This document shows, one piece after another, positions 13,243 through 21,185 of a DNA stretch of 64,000 bases (its first letter is position 1; each line of letters begins with the position of its first letter). The stretch comes from Flagellimonas meridianipacifica. Its GTDB lineage: Bacteria; Bacteroidota; Bacteroidia; Flavobacteriales; Flavobacteriaceae. The stretch spans positions 1,736,001 to 1,800,000 of the forward strand of contig NZ_PVYX01000002.1 of NCBI RefSeq assembly GCF_003001695.1. Reading direction: 5' to 3'. A program made the translations under genes and the position numbers. The notes beneath the pieces are model-generated. The model did no database searches. It saw only the letters and a program-made list of their open reading frames with translations, and was not told the DNA's origin.

Positions 13243-15539
13243 GGAGAAAAACTGGAAATAATATAGGATATAAAAAAGAAAGAATTGTTCTTTCAGATAT
13301 ATTACCGTATGAGGTCCCTCCTTTCTTTTCAAACAGACATTTTTATAATTTTTTGGTCAAAAACAACGTCGTCCTTAACGAACAAAATAGGACAATTCAG
13401 TTTAAAAAAGACCATTCAGGAATACTAAAAAGACTAATTGAAATACTTTTTGGGATTGATAAGAACGTAAACTTTATAAGTAACACAGAGTTCGATTCTT
13501 TTAATTTCAATGAAAAAACTTTTAATGAGAAACTTTTTCTAACGATACCGTTTAAATTCAAAATAACACATAAAAACAATGATTATAGAGAATTGACTGT
13601 AATTCACCCTGTAAATCAACTTTATTTAGTGGGGTTTTATGATAAGTATAAGAATACAATTCTATACAATACAAAGCTGAGCAGATTTTCGTTGAGAAGA
13701 CCAAGCAAAGTTTCATCGTTAAAATTCTACAAAGACAATACCAACAAAAAGAAAAAATCTAAAAATCAGGATATTGAAATAATTGAAACGACGGATAAGG
13801 AATATACAAGTTTGAAAACATTCTTTTCTTACCAGAAGTACAGCAATATTTACGAGTTTTATGAATCATATGAGTATCAAAGAGCAGAAAAACGATTTGA
13901 TAATTTGGTGAAATTCGATATTTCAAGATGTTTCGATAGTATTTACACCCATACGCTATCATGGGCATTATCCAATAAGAAAATTGTAAAGGATAATTTA
14001 CATACCAATAAGAATTCGTTTGGTGGGAAGTTTGATAGAGTGATGCAACAAATGAACTATAACGAAACAAATGGTATTGTAATTGGTCCAGAATTTTCAA
14101 GGATATTCGCTGAACTAATTTTGCAAAGAATAGATAAGAATGTTGAAAAAGAACTATACAGAAAAGGTCATAAGTACAAGAAGGATTATGATGTTTATAG
14201 GTATGTAGATGATTTTTTCGTTTTTTACAATGATGATAAAATCAAATCGGAGATTATAGGCTTATACAAAATCAAACTACAAGAATATAATCTGTTTTTT
14301 AACGACTCGAAAACGAAAATTATTCCTAAACCAATCATTACGAACATTACTATTGCTAAAGAAGAAATTCGCGGACTAGTTGAACATTCAATGCTCTTTC
14401 AATTTTACGATTCGGAGATAAAAAAGCAAATAGGTTTAAAATACTATACAGCTAAAGACATCATTACAAACTACAAAGCTATTTTGGCCAAAACCGAAAC
14501 TAGTTACAAAGACCTTCAAAATTACTTTTTAGCAATTATTTTCAATAAGCTTAAGAGTCTAATAAAAAAGATACAAGATGAACAGGAAAATCTACTTCGC
14601 TTATATGCGCAAAAACGTGATACAGAGACAAGGTTAAATGATGAAGTACAAAATGAAGTGCCAAAGTATCAAGAAAAATTAGATGAAATTCTTGAGGAAA
14701 TAAAGGAACAAGAGAAGAAATTAAAATCATATCATAATCAATTATTCAAAAATATTAATGAGATAATTGAATTAACATTTTTTATTTATTCCGTTCTTCC
14801 AAGGGTAACCTATTCAATAAAAGTTTGCCACATTTTATATAGAATTATTGACTTTGTTAAGAATCAAGAGCGCACAAAACAGAGACATCTAATGAAAGTC
14901 CCTGATGCAAGCATCGATGAAATAAAGTACATTGCATTTGATTTTGATAAGAAACATAATCTTTACAAAAAAATATATGATGGTATTTCATTGGTATTTC
15001 AAAAAAGTCTTTCTTCGGAATATGCAGAAGTGGAAACTTTATATTTAATACAAATAATAAATGAATTAGGGGAAAATTATCGTTTTGAAGAAGATTCAAT
15101 TAACAAACACTTTCGAGTTTTTCATATAGATAATCAAAATGTCAAAACCCTTAACGCAAGTCTAAATTACTTCACAATCATTTCTCTTTTGAATTATATA
15201 AATGTCGATATTAATAAAAAATACGATACTCTAAGAACAGACCTACGAAGTATAATCATTGAAAAGTTTAATAAGTTTGAAAAGAATAATGCAGAGGATA
15301 TATTCTTATTGATAGACGTGCTTACTTGCCCATATGTTGGATCTACGGATGCAGAAACAAAGGAATTTAGGCGACAAATTTTAGATAAAATAAAGTTTTT
15401 TGATGCAGGTACAAGTATTGCAGATAAAGACTTAATAATCGGAAAAATTGCAAGCTATACTTCTGATTGGTTTTACAGCTGGAAGGAAAATGATTTAGGT
15501 AAAGAGCTAAATACCAAAAGAGGTCATAGCGTTTATTAA
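13230..15539 (+). CDS. drt3b: Reverse transcriptase Drt3b of a DRT type 3 anti-phage system
   Basis: A 769-residue RT. Motif A is LVKFDISRCFDSIYTH with D230. The segment GIVIGPEFSRIFAEL is motif B. Motif C is YRYVDDFFVFY with D327 and D328. The palm lies in the middle of the protein. The N-terminal 180 residues and a long C-terminal alpha-helical part are extra: residues about 440-510 form a charged coiled coil (RDTETRLNDEVQNEV) and the remainder is helical with no known domain. The size and the 13-bp overlap with the upstream smaller RT match DRT type 3, where both enzymes are required. Codon use is more AT-rich than in the mob genes just upstream, suggesting a separate origin. Confidence 0.85.
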   Translation: MEKMRRKTGNNIGYKKERIVLSDILPYEVPPFFSNRHFYNFLVKNNVVLNEQNRTIQFKKDHSGILKRLIEILFGIDKNVNFISNTEFDSFNFNEKTFNEKLFLTIPFKFKITHKNNDYRELTVIHPVNQLYLVGFYDKYKNTILYNTKLSRFSLRRPSKVSSLKFYKDNTNKKKKSKNQDIEIIETTDKEYTSLKTFFSYQKYSNIYEFYESYEYQRAEKRFDNLVKFDISRCFDSIYTHTLSWALSNKKIVKDNLHTNKNSFGGKFDRVMQQMNYNETNGIVIGPEFSRIFAELILQRIDKNVEKELYRKGHKYKKDYDVYRYVDDFFVFYNDDKIKSEIIGLYKIKLQEYNLFFNDSKTKIIPKPIITNITIAKEEIRGLVEHSMLFQFYDSEIKKQIGLKYYTAKDIITNYKAILAKTETSYKDLQNYFLAIIFNKLKSLIKKIQDEQENLLRLYAQKRDTETRLNDEVQNEVPKYQEKLDEILEEIKEQEKKLKSYHNQLFKNINEIIELTFFIYSVLPRVTYSIKVCHILYRIIDFVKNQERTKQRHLMKVPDASIDEIKYIAFDFDKKHNLYKKIYDGISLVFQKSLSSEYAEVETLYLIQIINELGENYRFEEDSINKHFRVFHIDNQNVKTLNASLNYFTIISLLNYINVDINKKYDTLRTDLRSIIIEKFNKFEKNNAEDIFLLIDVLTCPYVGSTDAETKEFRRQILDKIKFFDAGTSIADKDLIIGKIASYTSDWFYSWKENDLGKELNTKRGHSVY

Positions 15540-15543
15540 AATA

Positions 15544-15685
15544 TTTGGGGCAACGTATTCAAGAAATTGGATACACTCTTAAAAGCCATAATTTGAAGTT
15601 TATTTTGGTAACTATCACACACAAGCCCCAATAAAACTTTTAGAGTTTTTAGGGGTGAAGGTAGAGTCTTCACCCTATTTTTTTT
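15544..15685 (+). ncRNA. Candidate DRT3 non-coding RNA with an (AC)n template
   Basis: The stretch starts 5 bases after the drt3b stop and has no ORF. TTGGGGC (15545-15551) pairs with GCCCCAA (15625-15631) to close a loop. Inside it, GTATTC (15555-15560) pairs with GGATAC (15569-15574) with one G-U pair. A CACACACA tract (15616-15623) lies one base before the 3' arm of the closing stem. A strong terminator hairpin follows (15652-15685). DRT3 is known to carry an ncRNA, reported to template GT-repeat DNA synthesis from an ACACAC motif. The placement and tract fit that, but homology to known DRT3 RNAs is not tested here. Confidence 0.6.
15652..15685 (+). terminator. Rho-independent terminator of the DRT3 operon/ncRNA
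   Basis: GGGTGAAG (15653-15660) and CTTCACCC (15668-15675) form a perfect 8-bp stem with a 7-base loop, followed at once by an A and then a run of eight T (15678-15685). It is on the + strand, after the RT genes and the candidate ncRNA. Confidence 0.85.
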
Positions 15686-15703
15686 AGGAATCTTTCTTTT
15701 CTA

Positions 15704-15716
15704 TTTCAACCAATAA
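15704..15716. repeat. Left copy of a 13-bp direct repeat flanking higBA
   Basis: TTTCAACCAATAA occurs here and again at 16656-16668, enclosing the toxin-antitoxin pair with about 950 bp between start points. It could be a target-site or recombination repeat, or a shared upstream element. It is short, so coincidence is not excluded. Confidence 0.4.
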
Positions 15717-15774
15717 ATTATACTACCACTCAAATTCCTTAAGTGTAAATAAATTACCAAATATGTAATTTTGT

Positions 15775-15782
15775 TATCTTTG
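15775..15782 (+). promoter_or_regulatory. Candidate -7 promoter box for higBA
   Basis: TATCTTTG matches TAnnTTTG exactly. Transcription would begin only a few bases later, at or just before the GTG start codon of higB, so the message may be leaderless or nearly so. No good -33 element is seen at normal spacing. Confidence 0.4.
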
Positions 15783-15786
15783 TAGG

Positions 15787-16083
15787 GTGCATGTTATTTC
15801 ATTTAAAAAGCTAAGAGACTATTTCTCAAAGGAAACAAATGCAAAGGTTGCTTTACAAGATTGGTATAAAAGAACGAAAAAAGCAGAATGGGAAAGTTTT
15901 GCAGATTTAAAAAACACCTTTAACTCTGCTGACAATGTTGGGAACAACAGATATGTATTCAACATAAAGGGAAACCATTACAGGATAGTCGCCATCGTGC
16001 TGTTCAAAATTAAAAGAGTGTACATACGGTGGGTAGGTAACCACAAAGATTATAGTAGATTAAAAAACATCGATAAATTGTAA
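15787..16083 (+). CDS. higB: HigB-type toxin (mRNA interferase)
   Basis: A 98-residue RelE/HigB-fold toxin that would cut mRNA on the ribosome. The N-terminus MHVISFKKLRDYF and the later DWYKRTKKAEWESFADLKNTF, RYVFNIKGNHYRIVAIV and VYIRWVGNHKDYSRL blocks are the standard HigB layout, including the conserved N-IKGN-YR and the WVG-H-DY C-terminus. Translation begins at GTG; the nearby ATG is in another frame. The partner antitoxin follows after 5 bp. It sits after the DRT3 terminator, so it is an independent unit, and such pairs commonly stabilise mobile islands. Confidence 0.9.
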   Translation: MHVISFKKLRDYFSKETNAKVALQDWYKRTKKAEWESFADLKNTFNSADNVGNNRYVFNIKGNHYRIVAIVLFKIKRVYIRWVGNHKDYSRLKNIDKL

Positions 16084-16088
16084 AAGCC

Positions 16089-16448
16089 ATGAGCACAATT
16101 TCTCACAAACAATATGTAGAAGCTAATCTTCGTTTGGAAGAACTTCTAAAGGAGGTTGATAACAACACTCCTGAAGATTCTCCTTTATCCAAAGAACTCA
16201 TCGAAGTCAGTGATATTATCGAACAATATGAAGAAATCCATTTCCCTATGGGATTACCTACTTTACAGGAAATGATTGAACTTCGTATGTTTGAAATGGG
16301 TTTAAAAAGAAAAGATTTAGCAGCACTTTTAAATACCAGTGCTTCCAGAATCAGTGATTATTTGAATGGTAAGCGTGAAATCACTTTAAAAGTAGCCAAA
16401 GCTTTGCACCAAAAACTGAATATAGACAGCGATATCATATTACAATAA
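16089..16448 (+). CDS. higA: HigA-type antitoxin, HTH (XRE family)
   Basis: A 119-residue protein that would neutralise HigB and repress the operon. The N-terminal half is acidic and helical (LLKEVDNNTPEDSPLSKELI). The C-terminal half is an XRE-type helix-turn-helix: MGLKRKDLAALLNTSASRIS, then DYLNGKREITLKVAKALHQKL. This layout, with the toxin gene first and the antitoxin second, is the HigBA order, the reverse of most type II systems. It is followed by a 280-bp gene-free stretch with a weak CCCCA/TGGGG hairpin near 16520-16540. Confidence 0.9.
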   Translation: MSTISHKQYVEANLRLEELLKEVDNNTPEDSPLSKELIEVSDIIEQYEEIHFPMGLPTLQEMIELRMFEMGLKRKDLAALLNTSASRISDYLNGKREITLKVAKALHQKLNIDSDIILQ

Positions 16449-16655
16449 TGGCTTTATGGAAAACAAATTAGTATTAAAAGAAAACAAAGGTTTTCACCTA
16501 TTTTCCACCTCAAACGCCCCTACCCCAATGTTTATGGGGATTGTAACATATTGCATCGGGAAATAAATCCATAAAACCAATTTTACCTATCTAGGGTTTC
16601 GTAAATCTTCTCAAAACAAGAGCATAAACAATAATTCTAGCTAGCTTTTTTTACT

Positions 16656-16668
16656 TTTCAACCAATAA
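16656..16668. repeat. Right copy of the 13-bp direct repeat flanking higBA
   Basis: TTTCAACCAATAA, identical to 15704-15716. It lies about 60 bp before the MBOAT gene that opens the polysaccharide locus, so it may mark the right edge of inserted DNA. Confidence 0.4.
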
Positions 16669-16728
16669 TTACCTGTTAAATTTTATTTAAGTTTAAGTTT
16701 ACCAAATATTCAAGTTTTAAGATAGGTC

Positions 16729-18171
16729 ATGCTATTCAATTCTTTTGAATTTTTGCTTTTCTTGCCCATAATGATATTAGGTTTTTACCTGATTCCCCAT
16801 AAATACCGATGGCTTTGGCTTCTCGGGGGAAGCTATTATTTCTACATGGTCCACGAACCAGAACTGGTTTTGTTGCTAATGACATCTACCTTGGTAGATT
16901 ATTGCTGTGGGATTTGGATGGAAAGTTCAACTAAATCACGTAAAAAATGGTTGCTTGCCCTAAGTGTATTTACCAATATTGGTATTTTGATTTCATTCAA
17001 ATACCTAGATTTTTTTGCCACTATTGTCAGAGATATAATCGGTTTAGTGCAACAGACCGACGCGGAAGAAAACAACTATGGTTTTTCTACCTTTAGTCAA
17101 ATATTACTCCCGGTAGGTATATCTTTTTATACATTTCAAACCCTTAGTTACACCATAGATGTGTATCGTGGTGAATTGAAAGCGGAGCGCCATTTGGGCA
17201 AATTTGCCTTGTACGTTTCTTTTTTTCCACAGCTAGTGGCTGGCCCGATTGAAAGAGCACATAGACTTTTACCCCAGCTAAAAAATTACGTCCGCTTAAA
17301 CGTTGATAATTTAAGAAGAGGGCTTATCATTATGGCATGGGGCTTTTTTCTTAAAGTAGTTGTAGCAGACCGTCTGGGAATATATGTTGACGAAGCCTTT
17401 AGTGATCCCCAAAATCATAAAGGCTTACCTCTTTGGATTTCAGCAGGTTTTTTTACACTTCAGGTCTATTATGACTTTGCGGCATATACAGCTATTGCCA
17501 TCGGAGCTGCAAAAACTATTGGTGTTGACCTTATGTCAAACTTTGATCGTCCTTTTTTCTCCCCTTCTTTTGCCCAACTCTGGAGACGTTGGCATATTTC
17601 TCTTGTGGAGTGGATTCGCGATTATTTATATCTACCTATGATCAACAATTTAAAGATGGGAAAAGTTGCTGCCATCTTTGCTGTTTTTTTTATCATAGGT
17701 TTATGGCACGGTGCCAACTGGACTTTTGTATTTTGGGGATTATCCAATGCTTTGCTATTGGTAATAGAAGGTGGTACCAAAAAATGGAGATTGAAATTGT
17801 TGGATAGAATGGGTTTCTCAAAGAAATCAATCAATATATTGGGTACAACCGTGGGCTTTCCATTTATAATGTTGACTACTGTATTTTTTAGATCCCCTAC
17901 CCTAACGGATGCCTTTTTGTATTTTAAGCAAATGTTGTCCATTACAAACATGCATATTAACATATTGGGTAATTATTTGGAATTGTTCCTATGTTTTCTG
18001 TTTATCGCAATTGCACAAACAATCCATTACTTTAAAGGGAATGTTAAGGTCTATGAGCTAGTGGAAGGTAAACCCACATATTGGAGATGGACGCTCTACG
18101 GTTCTTATGTCTTCTTAATTGTGTTCTTTGCACTGAATAGGCAAAATACTTTTATCTATTTCCAATTTTAG
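16729..18171 (+). CDS. MBOAT-family O-acyltransferase (AlgI-like)
   Basis: A 480-residue polytopic membrane protein. Family landmarks are the N-terminal FNSFEFLLFLPIMILGFYL, the ILLPVGISFYTFQTLSYTID block, FPQLVAGPIERAHRLLPQL, the RRWHISLVEWIRDYLYLP motif, and the catalytic histidine in GLWHGANWTFVFWG. Enzymes of this type pass acyl groups, usually acetyl, from the cytoplasm across the membrane to extracellular polysaccharides. The next gene, 9 bp later, is an SGNH-like protein, the usual partner that completes transfer. The pair opens the polysaccharide locus and precedes six tandem GNAT-like transferases. Confidence 0.9.
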   Translation: MLFNSFEFLLFLPIMILGFYLIPHKYRWLWLLGGSYYFYMVHEPELVLLLMTSTLVDYCCGIWMESSTKSRKKWLLALSVFTNIGILISFKYLDFFATIVRDIIGLVQQTDAEENNYGFSTFSQILLPVGISFYTFQTLSYTIDVYRGELKAERHLGKFALYVSFFPQLVAGPIERAHRLLPQLKNYVRLNVDNLRRGLIIMAWGFFLKVVVADRLGIYVDEAFSDPQNHKGLPLWISAGFFTLQVYYDFAAYTAIAIGAAKTIGVDLMSNFDRPFFSPSFAQLWRRWHISLVEWIRDYLYLPMINNLKMGKVAAIFAVFFIIGLWHGANWTFVFWGLSNALLLVIEGGTKKWRLKLLDRMGFSKKSINILGTTVGFPFIMLTTVFFRSPTLTDAFLYFKQMLSITNMHINILGNYLELFLCFLFIAIAQTIHYFKGNVKVYELVEGKPTYWRWTLYGSYVFLIVFFALNRQNTFIYFQF

Positions 18172-18180
18172 TGTCTAAGT

Positions 18181-19113
18181 ATGAAACAGTTTTTAATTAA
18201 AATCATTGTTTTTGCATCCTTCTTTTGGGGATTGTATCTGTTGACCGTGGTTAAACTATCCGATGGTTTTGTGGACATGTACTACCCCAAGTTTACTCAA
18301 GAGGCAGGCAGCCTAGTTTTGGGGTTGTCCAGAGCTGATCAAGGTATAGACCCAGTAGTTTTGGAAGAAACATTGGAGCCTTTCCAAATCAACAAACCAA
18401 TAATCAATTTTGCAACAAACCAATCATTTTATGGGGAGGTTTATCTAGAAGCTATTCAAAAGAAACTTGCCAAGAATACCACTAATGGCATTTTCATTCT
18501 TTCGGTTTCCCCTGGCAGTTTCACAGGGCCAAAGAATATGGGGCCAAAAAAAATAAGGGCTTTTGATGAAAGAATGGTAATTGGTAAAACCGATAACTTT
18601 ACTACTTCTCCAAATTACAATTACATCATAAATTGCTACGGACAATCTCTGTATAATTCGATTTACAACACAAATACATGGGGACATCTGGTATCTCACG
18701 ACAATGGATGGAACCAAGTAAAGTTGATTGCCGGCAAGGATACTATAAAGGAAAGAGATATTGCCAATTGGAAGTCTGAGAACCTTATCTTCTACAATAA
18801 AAAGTCTCAAACCGAATCCTTTAAGGATTCTCGATTTGAACAATTTTTGAAAACCATTTCTTTTCTAAAGAAAAAAGGCAAGGTCTTTTTGGTCAGAATT
18901 CCAGCAGACCCTGATGTTTTAGCATTTGAAAATAGTCGTTGGTCTGATTTTGATTCTCGGATGGAAAGAGTAGCAAACACCTACAATATCCCTTATCTTA
19001 ATTATTCAAAACAAACTTCTGCTGTGAAAACCTATGACGGTTCACACATGGAATCCAATAGTGCGAAGAAATTCACAAAGATGTTGGCAGAACGTATTGC
19101 AAACAAATTGTAG
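18181..19113 (+). CDS. SGNH/GDSL-like protein partnering the MBOAT acyltransferase
   Basis: A 310-residue protein with one N-terminal membrane helix (LIKIIVFASFFWGLYLLTV) and a periplasmic domain. LGLSRADQGIDP supplies an S-R motif like the GDSL block, NFATNQSFYGE a candidate Asn block, and YDGSHMESNSAKKF the C-terminal D-x-x-H. These are the elements of an SGNH esterase/transferase such as AlgJ/AlgX-type partners. It follows MBOAT by 9 bp, so it is expected to act on the same polysaccharide. The match is to the fold and context; substrate and direction of acyl transfer are not known. Confidence 0.7.
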   Translation: MKQFLIKIIVFASFFWGLYLLTVVKLSDGFVDMYYPKFTQEAGSLVLGLSRADQGIDPVVLEETLEPFQINKPIINFATNQSFYGEVYLEAIQKKLAKNTTNGIFILSVSPGSFTGPKNMGPKKIRAFDERMVIGKTDNFTTSPNYNYIINCYGQSLYNSIYNTNTWGHLVSHDNGWNQVKLIAGKDTIKERDIANWKSENLIFYNKKSQTESFKDSRFEQFLKTISFLKKKGKVFLVRIPADPDVLAFENSRWSDFDSRMERVANTYNIPYLNYSKQTSAVKTYDGSHMESNSAKKFTKMLAERIANKL

Positions 19114-19152
19114 ATAGATATACGGATAGGGTAATAATTGATACTAAAAGCT

Positions 19153-20184
19153 ATGATTGACAATCCCTTTCTTTCAAAAACATTTGTATCAACATGGCTA
19201 GAACATTTCCACCCTACTGGAAAAGTTTGGGATTTTGACTGTATAAATGGTCCTACTTTTATCAAGAAAGGAAGGCTACCAATATATAGTAACATTTGCG
19301 GCCTAAATTCCAAGACCATGGAATACAATTTGGTGAAGGAGTGCAATGAGATTGATAAGAAAAAGGTTTTTCTGATTTTTGACGTTCCTAGCCACCTGCA
19401 CCTTTCAGAACAAGAAAACGAAAAAAACATAGGGATTTTAAAACCAAAACAGTATGCTGGATTTTATTGTGATTTAAGAAACTACAATGATTTAAACGCC
19501 TACCTTTTGGAGGTACTAAGTGCCAAAACCAGAAACAAATTCAAAAGATATCGCCGTAAACTGGAGGATACCTTCGAGATTCGATATAAGTTTTACACTG
19601 GTGCTATTGAAAAAGATCTGCACAATCAACTTTTCTCAACCTTTAATGAATTATTGAAGAAACGCTTTAAAGAGAAAAAAACGGTCAATAACAACTTGTA
19701 CAAATGGGAGTGGGACTTTTATGAAGATGTTTCGTTTTCCATGATTCAAGAAAAAAAGGCAGCCTTTTTTGTAACATATGACAAAGAAAAGCCGATTGCC
19801 ATTACGCTGCTTTTTTTATCCAAGAATAGGGTATACGACACGATTAGGGTGTTCGATACCGATTACTCGCAACATCGTTTGGGAACGGTAAGCATTATGG
19901 CTCAAATCGAAGAATGCATTGAAAGAGGGTTTTCATTCTTGGACTTTTCAAAAGGATACTACCCATATAAAGAACAGTGGTCCAATGTTGCCTACCACTT
20001 CGAATACCATATCATTTATAATAAAAGTGTATTGAAATCTAAAATACTCGCATATTACCTTTCTTCAATATTTGCTTTGAAACAATTACTACGGGATTTC
20101 AAAATCAATGAGGTACACCAAGGGTTAAAATTCAAATTGGGCCTACATAAAAACAAGTATTCATCCAACACTAATTTGGCTTAG
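19153..20184 (+). CDS. GNAT/FemAB-like transferase, array member 1
   Basis: A 343-residue protein from the ATG (MIDNPFLSK); an upstream in-frame TTG is less likely. A variable N-terminal third leads to VFLIFDVPSHLHL. A basic helix follows (AKTRNKFKRYRRKLEDTFEI), then RYKFYTGAIEKDL, KKRFKEKK, an AFFVTYDKEKPIAITLLFL strand, FDTDYSQHRLGTVSIM, and FLDFSKGYYPYKEQWSN. This is the Acetyltransf_6/FemAB-like layout of two GNAT-type domains. It lacks the extra C-terminal domain found in members 3-6. It follows the SGNH gene and is directly abutted by member 2, so all are probably one operon. The acceptor is unknown; a polysaccharide is inferred from context. Confidence 0.7.
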   Translation: MIDNPFLSKTFVSTWLEHFHPTGKVWDFDCINGPTFIKKGRLPIYSNICGLNSKTMEYNLVKECNEIDKKKVFLIFDVPSHLHLSEQENEKNIGILKPKQYAGFYCDLRNYNDLNAYLLEVLSAKTRNKFKRYRRKLEDTFEIRYKFYTGAIEKDLHNQLFSTFNELLKKRFKEKKTVNNNLYKWEWDFYEDVSFSMIQEKKAAFFVTYDKEKPIAITLLFLSKNRVYDTIRVFDTDYSQHRLGTVSIMAQIEECIERGFSFLDFSKGYYPYKEQWSNVAYHFEYHIIYNKSVLKSKILAYYLSSIFALKQLLRDFKINEVHQGLKFKLGLHKNKYSSNTNLA

Positions 20185-21135
20185 ATGTTCGGTTTGGCTA
20201 TAAGAAAAATGGTTTTTACTATGTATTTGGAACAATCCATTCCGTTTTTTTTTAAGTCCAAACTGTATAATTCACTGACAGAAGAAAGTACTACCCTCAA
20301 AAAAGAAGAAGTTACATCAAAAAAATCAAGATTGTTCCTTGTCAAGGACATCCCGGATTACCTGAAATTGGAAACCGACCCAAACGTCCAGGGGTACACT
20401 TGTAAAAGGATTAAACAATATCCAGGTTTTGCTCTGAATTTAAAATCATATGATACACTTGATAGTTATCTTTTGAATCATCTCAGCAAAAGAAATCGAA
20501 AGAACATTTTGTCAAAAAAAAGAGCACTTGAAAAAAAGTTTAATATCCATTATGAGGTCTACCACGGGGCTATTGACAAAGATCTTTTCGAGACCTTATT
20601 CGAAAATTTTAAGGATTTACTTACCTCAAGGTTCGATACAAAAAAGATGCAGAATCGGAATTTACAGGAATGGGATTATTTAAAGAATTTAAGCTACACC
20701 AGTATTTTGGACAAAAAGGCGTCACTTTTTGTCATTTACGATAACCAAGTACCTATCAATCTCACTTTAAATTTTCATGTTGGCAGTTCCATTTATAGTC
20801 ATATGCAGAGTTTTAAAGAAGCCTACAAAAAATTTAGTCTTGGAGATATAAGCATGCTAAAGCAAATAGAATGGTGCATTGAAAACCAAGTCTTGCACTA
20901 CGATTTTGTTATTGGGCCCTCTTATTACAAACAAAAATGGGCAAATCATAGGTACACATATCAATATGCCCTGTTTATCAAAAGGAGCAGTCCTCTAGCA
21001 CGTATTTTAGCACCGATACTGGTTCTGTTCCATACTTTAAAACAGTTTCTAAGGTCAAAAAATATTATCGGAGGAGCATTTTCTTTAGATAGAATTAAGC
21101 ATATTATTACATTTAAGAAAACTAAACACAAATAA
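20185..21135 (+). CDS. GNAT/FemAB-like transferase, array member 2
   Basis: A 316-residue paralogue that starts on the base after the previous stop codon. It repeats the family blocks: FLVKDIPDYLKLE, SKRNRKNILSKKRALEKKF, IHYEVYHGAIDKDL, SRFDTKKMQNRN, ASLFVIYDNQVPINLTLNF, FKEAYKKFSLGDISM, and YDFVIGPSYYKQKWANH. It is the shortest member and, like member 1, lacks the C-terminal add-on domain. Divergence between members is high, so the duplication is old. Conservation of the IEWC/IEEC helix and the YK-x-W motif suggests retained catalysis. Confidence 0.7.
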   Translation: MFGLAIRKMVFTMYLEQSIPFFFKSKLYNSLTEESTTLKKEEVTSKKSRLFLVKDIPDYLKLETDPNVQGYTCKRIKQYPGFALNLKSYDTLDSYLLNHLSKRNRKNILSKKRALEKKFNIHYEVYHGAIDKDLFETLFENFKDLLTSRFDTKKMQNRNLQEWDYLKNLSYTSILDKKASLFVIYDNQVPINLTLNFHVGSSIYSHMQSFKEAYKKFSLGDISMLKQIEWCIENQVLHYDFVIGPSYYKQKWANHRYTYQYALFIKRSSPLARILAPILVLFHTLKQFLRSKNIIGGAFSLDRIKHIITFKKTKHK

Positions 21136-21185
21136 CACCAATATTCCAACTATAGATTTGTACTCTAAGCGTTGATGAACCGCAA

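Noticed and set aside
8171..16728. Attachment-site direct repeats at the outer borders of the whole accessory region
   Set aside because: Only an 8-bp match (ACCAATAA) was noticed between left border and right side, too short to support att sites.
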